From J054 sp964613615 (GTDB taxonomy: Bacteria; Pseudomonadota; Gammaproteobacteria; Steroidobacterales; GCA-2729495), in NCBI GenBank assembly GCA_964613615.1, contig CAZTIB010000231.1:1-17506 (forward strand): 17,506 nucleotides of DNA, in the 5' to 3' direction. The notes beneath the pieces were generated by a model that saw only the letters and a list, made by a program, of their open reading frames with translations, made no database searches and was not told the DNA's origin. How positions within the stretch are numbered: position 1 is the stretch's first letter; every line of letters begins with the position of its first letter. The position numbers and the translations under genes were made by a program. Positions 1 to 7,340 of this stretch are shown piece by piece.

Positions 1-1005
1 CCACTCGCGTATCCGTGCGCCGATCTGCGCGGCGCGGCCCACCAGGTCTTCCTGCTCGATCACTTCCAGCACCGCGAGCCCGGCAGCGCAGGCCACGGGT
101 GAACCGCCGTAGGTGCCGCCGAGACCACCGGGGGCCGGCGCATCCATGATGTCTGCCTTGCCGATGACACCCGCCAGCGGGAAACCGCCCGCGAGGCTCT
201 TGGCCACGCACATCAGGTCCGGTTCCACGCCCGCATGTTCCATGGCAAACAGCCTGCCCGTGCGCGCGAAGCCAGTCTGCACCTCGTCGGCAATCATCAC
301 GATGCCCTTGTCGTCGCAAATCCGGCGCAGGGTTTGCAAGAATTCCGGCGAGGCCGGGTAGAAACCGCCTTCGCCCTGCACCGGCTCGATAATCAGCGCC
401 GCCACGCGCTCGGCTTCGATGTCGGCACGGAACAGTGCATCCAGCGCAGCGAGGGAATCCTGCTCGGTCACGCCGTGAAAAGGGATCGGGAACGGCAGGT
501 GGTGCACGTCACCCGGGAACGGGCCGAAGCCGCTCTTGTACGGCGCCACCTTGCCCGTCAGCGCCAGGGCCATCATCGTGCGGCCGTGAAAGCCGCCGGT
601 GAATGCAATCACGCCGGGCCGGCCGGTGTGGGCCCGGGCGATCTTTACTGCGTTTTCCACGGCCTCGGCACCGGTGGTCAGGAAGATGGTTTTTTTCGGC
701 GTGTTACCCGGGGCCAGCTGGTTCAGCCTTTCAGACAGGCGCAGGTAGACCTCGTAAGCGGTAACCTGGAAGCAGGTGTGCGAAAAGTTCTGCAGCTGCG
801 ATTCCACCGCGGCGATCACGTGCGGATGGTTGTGGCCGGTGTTCACCACCGCGATGCCGGCGGCCAGGTCGATGTAACGCCGGCCCTCCACGTCCCAGAT
901 TTCGGCGCCGTGGGCGCGGCCCGAAAATATCGCCGGGTGCATCGTGCCGACGCCGCGCGGCACGGCGGCCTGGCGCCGCTCAAGCAGTTCCTGGTTCGTC
1001 GTCAT
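1..1005 (-). CDS. gabT: 4-aminobutyrate aminotransferase-like class III PLP aminotransferase (3' end off window)
   Basis: The first 335 codons of a fold-type I, PLP-dependent class III aminotransferase can be read on the minus strand; the C-terminus lies outside the window. The family moves an omega-amino group (GABA or similar) to 2-oxoglutarate, leaving a semialdehyde. Visible marks are the N-terminal GHNHP (residues 57-61), TTGAEAVENAVKIAR (110-124), the GFHGRT cofactor loop (138-143), IIEPVQGEGG (205-214), the cofactor aspartate in IADEVQTGF (D240) and the Schiff-base lysine in CVAKSLAGG (K269). The ATG at 1005 has a GGAGA site about 10 nt upstream. It lies 55 nt downstream of the extradiol dioxygenase on the same strand, so the two are probably co-transcribed. 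In the gamma-glutamylation hypothesis it would act like PuuE, removing nitrogen from an omega-amino acid. GabT or PuuE is the closest family I recognise, but the exact substrate is not readable and other omega-aminotransferases are possible. Confidence 0.9.
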   Translation of the reverse strand, partial: MTTNQELLERRQAAVPRGVGTMHPAIFSGRAHGAEIWDVEGRRYIDLAAGIAVVNTGHNHPHVIAAVESQLQNFSHTCFQVTAYEVYLRLSERLNQLAPGNTPKKTIFLTTGAEAVENAVKIARAHTGRPGVIAFTGGFHGRTMMALALTGKVAPYKSGFGPFPGDVHHLPFPIPFHGVTEQDSLAALDALFRADIEAERVAALIIEPVQGEGGFYPASPEFLQTLRRICDDKGIVMIADEVQTGFARTGRLFAMEHAGVEPDLMCVAKSLAGGFPLAGVIGKADIMDAPAPGGLGGTYGGSPVACAAGLAVLEVIEQEDLVGRAAQIGARIREW

Positions 1006-1060
1006 GACTCCAATTTCTCCGTCGATGGCCGCGGCCGTCGGCGCGCGGCGCCGCGTGTAC

Positions 1061-1939
1061 TCAGCTTGCCCAGCCCGCGGCCGGGCGGTCGAACCAGATG
1101 TGTACCTGCCCGGTACCGGTGGCGTTCTGGTACTCGCTGTAGCGGCGGCCCGGCACCTGGCAATTCTTGCCGCCCAGGGCCCCGGCCATCATCAGGTAGT
1201 GGCCGAAGAAGCCTTCCGGGCGGTATTGGCGGAAGTCGTCCATCGTGTCGATGACCTGGTCGTGCCGCCCCGCCTCCAACCATGCGATGCGTTGTTCGTC
1301 GGCGGCCCGTGCCTCCGGCGTGCGAATGTGGATCGGGTCGCAGGACTCGTGCTCCGGCAGCTCGGGCAACGGCCAGAAGGTGTGGGACAGGCCGCCGGTG
1401 CCGTACAAAACCGCGCGGCAATCGCTGTCGGCAATGGCGCGAGCCACCGACGCGCCCACGCTCAGGAACTGCCAGTCCACCCCCGTCTGGCAGACGCCGA
1501 TGCTGATCCAGCGTTCGCCCGGCGCCTGCAGGTAGTGGGCCAGGTTCACGGTGGGGTAGTGGATCGGCAGGCAGGGATCGTCGATGGCCGTGCTGCGCAC
1601 GCCGTCTTCGCTGGCGTATTCGGCGATGCGCTGCGCGAGCTCGGGGTCGCCGGGCAGGTCGTAGGGTACCTGCGACATGCCCCGCGGCAACTCTTCTGAA
1701 GTGTACTTGCCGGTGCGCCGCTCGTGGGACGTGATGATGAACTCCACCGTCGTGAACCAGTGCGTATCGAAGACGATCACGGTGTCGGGCTTCAGCTCAT
1801 CCAGCACTTCGGTGCGCAGGTGTTCGAACCCGGGCACCAGGGAGTTCTCCTTGCCGTCGTTCAGCGCCAGCCGTTCGGGCTTCGGCAGCATGATCGTGGG
1901 CTCATGGGCAATCACGCCCGCGCCGACTATCTCGCCCAT
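1061..1939 (-). CDS. Class III extradiol ring-cleavage dioxygenase, HpaD-like (3,4-dihydroxyphenylacetate 2,3-dioxygenase family)
   Basis: This 292-residue protein of the LigB/HpaD superfamily is close in length to E. coli HpaD (about 283). Known members open catechols such as homoprotocatechuate next to the diol, using Fe(II) and O2. Shared with HpaD are an early histidine (H12 in IAHEPTIM), VIVFDTHW (residues 54-61, H60), the GKYTSEELPRGM stretch (77-88), the PGDPELAQRIA segment, GTGGLSHTFW (180-189, H186) and the C-terminal NATGTGQVHIWF (272-283). H12, H60 and the later acidic residues fit the metal site, and H186 the second-sphere catalytic position. The ATG has GGAGG 6 nt upstream (plus strand 1946-1950). 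It is divergent from the P450 operon and followed by the aminotransferase. None of the other homoprotocatechuate genes (isomerase, decarboxylase, hydratase) is seen here, so the substrate may be another catechol or an aminophenol-type compound. Family assignment is firm; substrate is not. Confidence 0.88.
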   Translation of the reverse strand: MGEIVGAGVIAHEPTIMLPKPERLALNDGKENSLVPGFEHLRTEVLDELKPDTVIVFDTHWFTTVEFIITSHERRTGKYTSEELPRGMSQVPYDLPGDPELAQRIAEYASEDGVRSTAIDDPCLPIHYPTVNLAHYLQAPGERWISIGVCQTGVDWQFLSVGASVARAIADSDCRAVLYGTGGLSHTFWPLPELPEHESCDPIHIRTPEARAADEQRIAWLEAGRHDQVIDTMDDFRQYRPEGFFGHYLMMAGALGGKNCQVPGRRYSEYQNATGTGQVHIWFDRPAAGWAS

Positions 1940-2094
1940 CTGCGACCTCCACTATTTGATGTTCGGGTTGCAACCCGGCTTGCAAAATGGCGCCGGGGTG
2001 GTAAAAATCGTTTGGGTCCAAATCAAATTATCACGGGTCCCCCGTGGCGCGCAATCTCCGCTGCGCCGGGCGGCGACCCGCAAGGGGATTGACG
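1940..2094. promoter_or_regulatory. Divergent intergenic control region with three palindromes
   Basis: This 155-bp gap separates the HpaD-like gene (leftward) from the P450 operon (rightward). It contains a perfect 14-bp palindrome CGGGTTGCAACCCG (1964-1977); its central TTGCAA recurs at 1980-1985, 12 bp further on, about one helical turn. TTTGGGTCCAAA (2011-2022) is a 5+5 palindrome, and CACGGG/CCCGTG (2032-2037 and 2041-2046) is a perfect 6-bp stem with a 3-nt loop just upstream of the P450 leader. An AAGGGGA site at 2082-2088 serves the P450 start at 2095. Stacked symmetric elements in a divergent catabolic promoter usually mean operator sites. No regulator gene lies next to them in the window. 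I could not place -35/-10 boxes with confidence. Confidence 0.5.
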
Positions 2095-3339
2095 ATGAGC
2101 CGGGCAGACCACGCAGACCTGACCTCCCACGACGCCTTCGTGAATGGCGTACCTCACGACACCTTCACGGCGTTGCGCCGCGACGACCCGGTGTCCTGGT
2201 GTGAAGAGGACGACGGCAAGGGTTGCTGGTCCATCACCCGCTACCAGGACATCTTCGACATCAACAAGGACTACAAGACCTTCTCGTCCGCCCACGGCGT
2301 GCGCCTGGAGGAGATGGACGAGGAAGAGAGCGAGGCCCGGCGCAGCATGCTGGAGACCGATCCACCCGAGCACACCCGGCTGCGGCACCTGGTGGGGCGC
2401 AGTTTCGGGCCGCAGGTGGTGGCTACTTACGAGGACGCGATTCGCGGTATCGCGGAGAACCTGCTGGACCACGCCGCGTCCCACGACGAGTTCGATTTCG
2501 TACAGAGCGTGTCCCGGCCACTGCCCATGCGCATGCTCGGCCGGCTGCTGGGGGTGCCGGACAGTGACGGCCAGATGCTGGTGGAACTCGGCGACATGAT
2601 GATCGCGAACACGGACGAGGATTTCACTGACCATGTGGTCGACCAGGTTGACACCGAGGAATGGCGGCTGCTGCCGTTCCGTTCGCCGGCGGCGCTGAAA
2701 GTGTTCGAGTACGCGGAGGAAGCCGCCCACGAGCGCCGCGAACACCCCACCGAAGACCTGATCAATCTGTTGCTGTCGCCGGATCGCAAGGGTGAGCGGC
2801 TGAGCGAACTGGAGTTCAAGAATTTCTTTGCGCTGATGGTGTCGGCCGGTAACGACACGACGCGGTACACGATGACTTACGCGATCAAGGAACTCATCGA
2901 CCGGCCCGAACTGCTGGATGAATTGCGCGAGCTGGACGATGCGGGGTGGAAGCTTGCAGTGGAGGAATTCCTGCGCTGGGCATCGGTGACGATGCATTTT
3001 CGCCGCACCGCTGTCCGCGACGTGGAAGTGCAGGGCAAGCAGATCAAGGCCGGTGACAAGCTCCTGCTGTGGTTCGTGTCCGGCAACCGCGACGAAGACA
3101 AGTTCGACTCCCCCTTCGACCTGAACATCCGCCGTGAGCCCAACCCGCACATGACCTTCGGCAAGGGCGGTCCCCACTCGTGCCTCGGCATGTGGCTGGC
3201 GCGAATGGAGGTCAAGGTCCTGCTGCAGGAGTTCGTGGAGCGTGCGGCCACCGTGGAGCAGACCGAGCCCCACGCCTACCTGCGCTCGAACTTCATCAGC
3301 GGCATCAAGCGGCTGCCGATTTCGGTGGAGTGGCGTTAA
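2095..3339 (+). CDS. Cytochrome P450 monooxygenase (CYP124/CYP125-like group)
   Basis: This is a 414-residue soluble bacterial P450, a haem-thiolate monooxygenase needing a ferredoxin and reductase. Visible motifs are TDPPEHTRLR after helix B (residues 88-97), the I-helix oxygen-activation motif AGNDTT (251-256), the K-helix ExxR (E291-R294) and the haem loop FGKGGPHSCLG with ligand Cys363. The haem loop is one residue longer than the commonest FGxGxHxCxG form. That spacing, and the SNFISGIKRLPI tail, match the CYP124/CYP125 group as I know it. The ATG at 2095 is chosen over a GTG at 2044 because AAGGGGA lies 6 nt upstream and the extra residues look like leader sequence. It heads the rightward operon. 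No ferredoxin or ferredoxin reductase gene is present, so electrons must come from proteins encoded elsewhere. P450 next to a glutamine-synthetase-like gene recalls cyclic-amine degradation loci (CYP151) of mycobacteria, but this is not evidently CYP151. Confidence 0.93.
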   Translation: MSRADHADLTSHDAFVNGVPHDTFTALRRDDPVSWCEEDDGKGCWSITRYQDIFDINKDYKTFSSAHGVRLEEMDEEESEARRSMLETDPPEHTRLRHLVGRSFGPQVVATYEDAIRGIAENLLDHAASHDEFDFVQSVSRPLPMRMLGRLLGVPDSDGQMLVELGDMMIANTDEDFTDHVVDQVDTEEWRLLPFRSPAALKVFEYAEEAAHERREHPTEDLINLLLSPDRKGERLSELEFKNFFALMVSAGNDTTRYTMTYAIKELIDRPELLDELRELDDAGWKLAVEEFLRWASVTMHFRRTAVRDVEVQGKQIKAGDKLLLWFVSGNRDEDKFDSPFDLNIRREPNPHMTFGKGGPHSCLGMWLARMEVKVLLQEFVERAATVEQTEPHAYLRSNFISGIKRLPISVEWR

Positions 3340-3351
3340 GCTCTGGCCGTA

Positions 3352-4515
3352 ATGGCCTTTAAGGACGTCAACAGCCGGGCAACTCGCTACGCGGCGAAAT
3401 GGTTCGGCACGGTGGGGGTACTCGCCTTCATCATCCAGCCCGGCATCGTGCAGGGCTTCGTGGAACTGCTCGGCCTGTCCGATCGCGAGGCGGGGCTCAC
3501 GGCGTCGGCCGAGATGACGGGCGTGGCAATCACGGCCATCCTTGCCGCGGCGCTGGCCCATCGCGTCAACTGGCAGAAGACTTTGTACCGGTGCCTGATC
3601 GTCGCGGTGATCGGCAACGTGGCTTCTGCGCTGGTGGAAACGCCGATGCTGATTGCCGCCACGCGCTTCGTGGCCGGCATCGGCCACGGCGGCGTGATTT
3701 CGCTGAGCTTCGGGGCCATCGGGCTGACCCGGAAGCCGGACCGGAATTTCGCGCTCTACCTGACCTGGTTACTCACCTACGGGGCCATCGGCCTGCTGCT
3801 GCTGCCTACGGCCTTCGACACGATCGGTCTGCAGGGGATTTTCTGGTTCTTCGCCGCGGTCTGCCTGCTGTCGCTGCGCGTGGTGAAATACATGCCGCAC
3901 TCGGCCGACAGCCGCGCAGAGCCGGAGCCAACGGCGGTAGAGATGCCGCTGGTGATGAAAGTCACCGCGCTGGCCGGCGTGCTGGCTTACAACATCGGTA
4001 TCGGCATCGCGTGGGCCTACCTGTTCCTGATCGGCATGGCCGGCGGTTTAGGTGAACAGTCGGTGGCGAACGCGCTGACGGTGTCCCAGGTGGCGGGCAT
4101 AGCGGGCGCGGCCGTGGCCGTTTTCCTTGCCCATCGCCTCGGGCGGATGATCCCGATGACCGTGGGAATACTGGCCGGCGCCGCGTGCCTGAGCCTGTTA
4201 CTCGGTGCCTTCAACATCGCCACCTATGCGGTGGCCGTGATCGGGTTCAACTGCCTGTGGAACATGGTGTTGCCTTTTATTCTCGCGGCGGCCGCGAGTT
4301 TCGACCGCAGGGGCCTGATGACCTTGTACGCGATCGCGATGCAGATGATCGGGCTGGGCATCGCCCCCGGTCTGGCTGCGCTGACCCTGGACGAGAGCGG
4401 CGGCTACTCGCCGATGATTCTCGGCAGCATCTACTGGCTGCTCATGAGTTTCGTTCTGATCATCTTCGTGACTTACCAGCACCGGCAGCGCTACGCTGCT
4501 ATTCAGGCCGCGTAG
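3352..4515 (+). CDS. MFS-type transporter
   Basis: This 387-residue integral membrane protein has about twelve hydrophobic segments (roughly 17-40, 48-69, 77-96, 98-124, 134-153, 158-177, 201-230, 241-262, 268-287, 290-315, 321-345, 355-375). A charged cytoplasmic loop near 178-200 sits between the two six-helix halves, as expected for the major facilitator superfamily. Charged connector HRVNWQK (70-76) after TM2 and RFVAGIGHGG (105-114) in TM4 fit MFS loop and helix positions. It starts 12 nt after the P450 stop, with no clear Shine-Dalgarno site, so translation is probably coupled to the upstream gene. Its place inside the operon makes it the likely uptake system for the pathway substrate, or an exporter of a product. 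The substrate cannot be told from sequence. Confidence 0.85.
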   Translation: MAFKDVNSRATRYAAKWFGTVGVLAFIIQPGIVQGFVELLGLSDREAGLTASAEMTGVAITAILAAALAHRVNWQKTLYRCLIVAVIGNVASALVETPMLIAATRFVAGIGHGGVISLSFGAIGLTRKPDRNFALYLTWLLTYGAIGLLLLPTAFDTIGLQGIFWFFAAVCLLSLRVVKYMPHSADSRAEPEPTAVEMPLVMKVTALAGVLAYNIGIGIAWAYLFLIGMAGGLGEQSVANALTVSQVAGIAGAAVAVFLAHRLGRMIPMTVGILAGAACLSLLLGAFNIATYAVAVIGFNCLWNMVLPFILAAAASFDRRGLMTLYAIAMQMIGLGIAPGLAALTLDESGGYSPMILGSIYWLLMSFVLIIFVTYQHRQRYAAIQAA

Positions 4516-4539
4516 TGCGGCAGGGGAGTGCCACCAGCC

Positions 4540-5838
4540 ATGCCGAAAAAAACTAACGACTTCAATCGCGTCCGCGTGCTGTTCAGTGACCACCTGAATC
4601 TTGCCCGTGGCAAGTACCTGCCCTTCCAGGTCGCCCGGGAGGGCGTATCGCGCCACTCCATCGGGCTGTTTGCGCTGGGCTATGACCGCGGTATGACCCC
4701 GGCGCCAGGCACGATGATGCTGGAGGGGCTGCCGGACCTGGAAGCGCGTTTCGACCTGAGCCAGATGCGGCCGGGCTGGGAAACCGACACCGGCGTGGTC
4801 GTTGCCGACCTGTATCGCGAAGAACAACCCTTGCCCCTGTGCCCGCGCGGGGCGCTGCGCCGGGCCATCGATGCGTGGGGCGAGCTCGGGCTGGCGCCGA
4901 AACTCGGCATCGAGTTCGAGGGCTACGTGTTTCAGCGCGGTGAGAACGGTCAGTGGGAGCCTTACGACACCCCAGGCGCCTACGTTTACGGCACCGGCAC
5001 CGCGATTGATCCGGCCGGCCTCGTGGACGAGATCTGGACCACGGCAGAACAGTGCGGCTTTCCCCTCGAGTTCATCTGTTCCGAATACGACTGGCCGCAG
5101 TTCGAGTTCACGCTGCATTATGATGAGGCACTAAAGGCCGTCGACGACGCTTTCCTGTTCAAACTGATGGCCCGGGAAGTCATGGCGAAGCGCGGCTACC
5201 TGCTGACCTACATGCCCAAGCCCATCGTTGGCCGCGGTGGCAACGGCCTGCACTTTAATATGAGCTTCACCGATGATGCCGGCGGCAACGTGGTCAATGA
5301 CCCGAAAGCCGAAGACGGATTGAGCGAACTGGCGAAACAGTGCATCGCCGGGTTGGTGGCGCATCACGAGGGCATGACCGCGCTGGTGGCGCCCACGGTC
5401 AATTCCTATCGCCGCTTGCGACCCGCCAGCCTGGCCGGTTACTGGGCCAACTGGGGTTATGACCACCGCGGCGTATCGGTGCGGGTGCCGGCCGAGCGCG
5501 GCAAGGGCGCGCGCCTCGAGCACCGGGTGGCCGACGGTGCCGCGAATCCCTATATCGCCGCCGCGACGGTGCTGCAGGCTGCTCGCCTCGGCACGGTGGA
5601 GAAACCGGAACTGCCGCCGGCCGAGACGGGCGACGGCCTGGAGACCGTGGATACCGAGCGGCACATCCCCGAGAATCTTGGCGCCGCGCTGGCCGCGATG
5701 GAAGCGGACAAGTCTCTCGCGCAGGCCATCGGCCAGGAGGTGATTGATCACTTTGCGGTGGTTAAGCAGGCCGAGTTCCAGCGCTTCCTCGACCACACCA
5801 CCGACTGGGAGATGAACGAATACCTGCCGTTCCTGTAA
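4540..5838 (+). CDS. Glutamine-synthetase-like gamma-glutamyl ligase (PuuA/AtdA1/IpuC type)
   Basis: This 432-residue protein belongs to the GS family that includes ligases joining the glutamate gamma-carboxyl to an amine with ATP. Active-site signatures are kept: GIEFEGYVF (residues 123-131, metal glutamates), SEYDWPQFEFTL (181-192), GGNGLHFNMS (233-242, matching NGxGxH), APTVNSYRRLRP (284-295) and RLEHRVADGAANPYIAAA (325-342). The start is the ATG at 4540, because GGGGAG (4523-4528) precedes it by 11 nt while overlapping the alternative GTG at 4528. It lies 24 nt after the transporter and 29 nt before the aldehyde dehydrogenase. True GlnA is about 470 residues and has an adenylylation tyrosine loop I do not recognise here. 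Together with the operon context, this points to a catabolic amine ligase rather than ammonia assimilation. The amine substrate is unknown. Confidence 0.87.
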   Translation: MPKKTNDFNRVRVLFSDHLNLARGKYLPFQVAREGVSRHSIGLFALGYDRGMTPAPGTMMLEGLPDLEARFDLSQMRPGWETDTGVVVADLYREEQPLPLCPRGALRRAIDAWGELGLAPKLGIEFEGYVFQRGENGQWEPYDTPGAYVYGTGTAIDPAGLVDEIWTTAEQCGFPLEFICSEYDWPQFEFTLHYDEALKAVDDAFLFKLMAREVMAKRGYLLTYMPKPIVGRGGNGLHFNMSFTDDAGGNVVNDPKAEDGLSELAKQCIAGLVAHHEGMTALVAPTVNSYRRLRPASLAGYWANWGYDHRGVSVRVPAERGKGARLEHRVADGAANPYIAAATVLQAARLGTVEKPELPPAETGDGLETVDTERHIPENLGAALAAMEADKSLAQAIGQEVIDHFAVVKQAEFQRFLDHTTDWEMNEYLPFL

Positions 5839-5867
5839 GCGGCCGGTCAGGCAAAAAGAGACAAGCA

Positions 5868-7340
5868 ATGATGGCCAAGCAAGGCAACCGGGTAGACGTG
5901 GAGGGCGTGTCTGTCTCCACTGACCATTACATTGGTGGCGAACGCGTATCGTCACCGCAGACTTTTGAAGACCGCTCGCCGCTGGACTGGCAGTGGAAGC
6001 TCGCCGACATCGCCCGGGGTGATGCCGATACCGCGCGACTTGCGGTTGACGCCGCGGTAGCCGCTTTTCCGGCCTGGGCGGGCCTGGGCCCGGCGGAGCG
6101 CTCAGCTTATCTCACGCGCCTGGCGGAACTCATCGAGGCGAACGTGGACGACCTGGCGAAGGTCGAGTGCCTGGACATGGCGATGCTGGAAGAGAGCCTG
6201 CGCCTGCGGGTGATTGCGCGCGGTGCGCGCAACTTCCGCGCTTATGGCGAACTGGCCGCGGCTTACGAAGAACGCGACTGGGAGTCGAACAATACGCGTA
6301 ACCGCGTCATCCGGATGCCGGCCGGCCCGGCCGTGATTATCACGCCGTGGAACGCGCCGTTCATGCTGTCCACGTGGAAATGCGCCCCAGCCCTGGCCGC
6401 GGGCAACACGGTGATCCTGAAACCGGCGGAATGGTCGCCGCTGTCCTGCTCGATGCTGGCTGACCTGGTGGACGAAGCCGGTTTCCCGCCGGGCGTGTTC
6501 AACATCGTGCAGGGAATCGGCGAGGAAGTGGGCGCGGCGCTGGTGGGTGACCCGGGCGTGCGCCGGATTTCCTTCACCGGTTCGCCGGAAACTGCCAAAC
6601 ACATCGGCCGGTCCGCGGCCGAAAACATCGTGCCTTTCACGGCGGAGCTGGGCGGCAAGGGCGCGCTGCTGGTGTTCGAAGATGCGGACATAGACGCAGC
6701 CGCGAAGAAGGCCGCCGGGCAGTTCGACGACTCCGGGCAGGTTTGCCTGGCCGGGACCCGGCTGCTGGTGCAGTCGTCTGTCCGCGAGGCCTTCCTGGAA
6801 AAATTCCACGCGTATACCGACCAGCACGTGCTCGGTGACAGCCGTGAGCCGGGCACGACTATCTCGCCGGTGATTCACCCGGACCACCTGGCGCACATCG
6901 GCGGTTTCGTGGATCGTGCCCGGGCCGCGGGCGATGAGATCGTCCGCGGCGGCAAGGTCGATCGAGAAGGGGGTCTCTGGTACGAACCGACCCTGATCCG
7001 GCCGCGGTCCAACGACTCCGAAGTGGTGCAGAAAGAAATCTTCGGCCCGGTGCTGACCTTCCAGACCTTCGATACGGAAGAGGCAGGCATCGCGCTGGCA
7101 AACGGCACGGACTATGGCCTGTCCGGCATGATTTACACGCAGAGCGCCGAGCGCGCGGAACGCGTGGGCCGCGCGATACGCGCAGGCACCGTTTGGGTGA
7201 ACTGCTTCCTGGTGCGGGACCTGACCGCGCCCTTCGGCGGTTTCGGCATCAGCGGCATCGGCCGGGAAGGCGGTGACTACGCGCTCGATTTCCACAGCGA
7301 ACTGAAGACGCTGCAGATCCTGGACGGCTCCACGCGCTGA
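5868..7340 (+). CDS. Aldehyde dehydrogenase, HpaE/2-hydroxymuconic semialdehyde dehydrogenase-like
   Basis: This 490-residue NAD(P)-dependent aldehyde dehydrogenase has all the catalytic parts: PWNAPF (N162), cofactor lysine in LKPAEWSP (K185), the FTGSPETAKHIG Rossmann segment (236-247), general base in AELGGKG (E260), nucleophile in SGQVCLAG (C293) and EIFGPV near 390. The C-terminal NCFLVRDLTAPFGG, with R450-D451-L452, and GIGREGGDYALDF match the HpaE and 2-hydroxy- or 2-aminomuconic semialdehyde dehydrogenase branch, where the arginine is associated with acidic semialdehyde substrates. The ATG at 5868 follows AAAGAG at 5855-5860; a second ATG is the next codon. Its stop overlaps the start of the amidotransferase. 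Known family role is turning a ring-cleavage semialdehyde, or an aminoaldehyde, into the acid. This fits the HpaD-like enzyme in the divergent arm. A PuuC-like role on a gamma-glutamyl aldehyde is the alternative. Confidence 0.9.
   Translation: MMAKQGNRVDVEGVSVSTDHYIGGERVSSPQTFEDRSPLDWQWKLADIARGDADTARLAVDAAVAAFPAWAGLGPAERSAYLTRLAELIEANVDDLAKVECLDMAMLEESLRLRVIARGARNFRAYGELAAAYEERDWESNNTRNRVIRMPAGPAVIITPWNAPFMLSTWKCAPALAAGNTVILKPAEWSPLSCSMLADLVDEAGFPPGVFNIVQGIGEEVGAALVGDPGVRRISFTGSPETAKHIGRSAAENIVPFTAELGGKGALLVFEDADIDAAAKKAAGQFDDSGQVCLAGTRLLVQSSVREAFLEKFHAYTDQHVLGDSREPGTTISPVIHPDHLAHIGGFVDRARAAGDEIVRGGKVDREGGLWYEPTLIRPRSNDSEVVQKEIFGPVLTFQTFDTEEAGIALANGTDYGLSGMIYTQSAERAERVGRAIRAGTVWVNCFLVRDLTAPFGGFGISGIGREGGDYALDFHSELKTLQILDGSTR

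Noticed and set aside
235..1254. Plus-strand open frame across the aminotransferase and dioxygenase start regions
   Set aside because: It is antisense to two clear enzyme genes and has shadow-type composition.
2023..3687. Long minus-strand open frame (554 codons) across the P450 and transporter
   Set aside because: It lies antisense to the P450 motifs, is rich in H, Q, R and V as shadow frames of GC-rich genes are, and shows no family signature or ribosome site.
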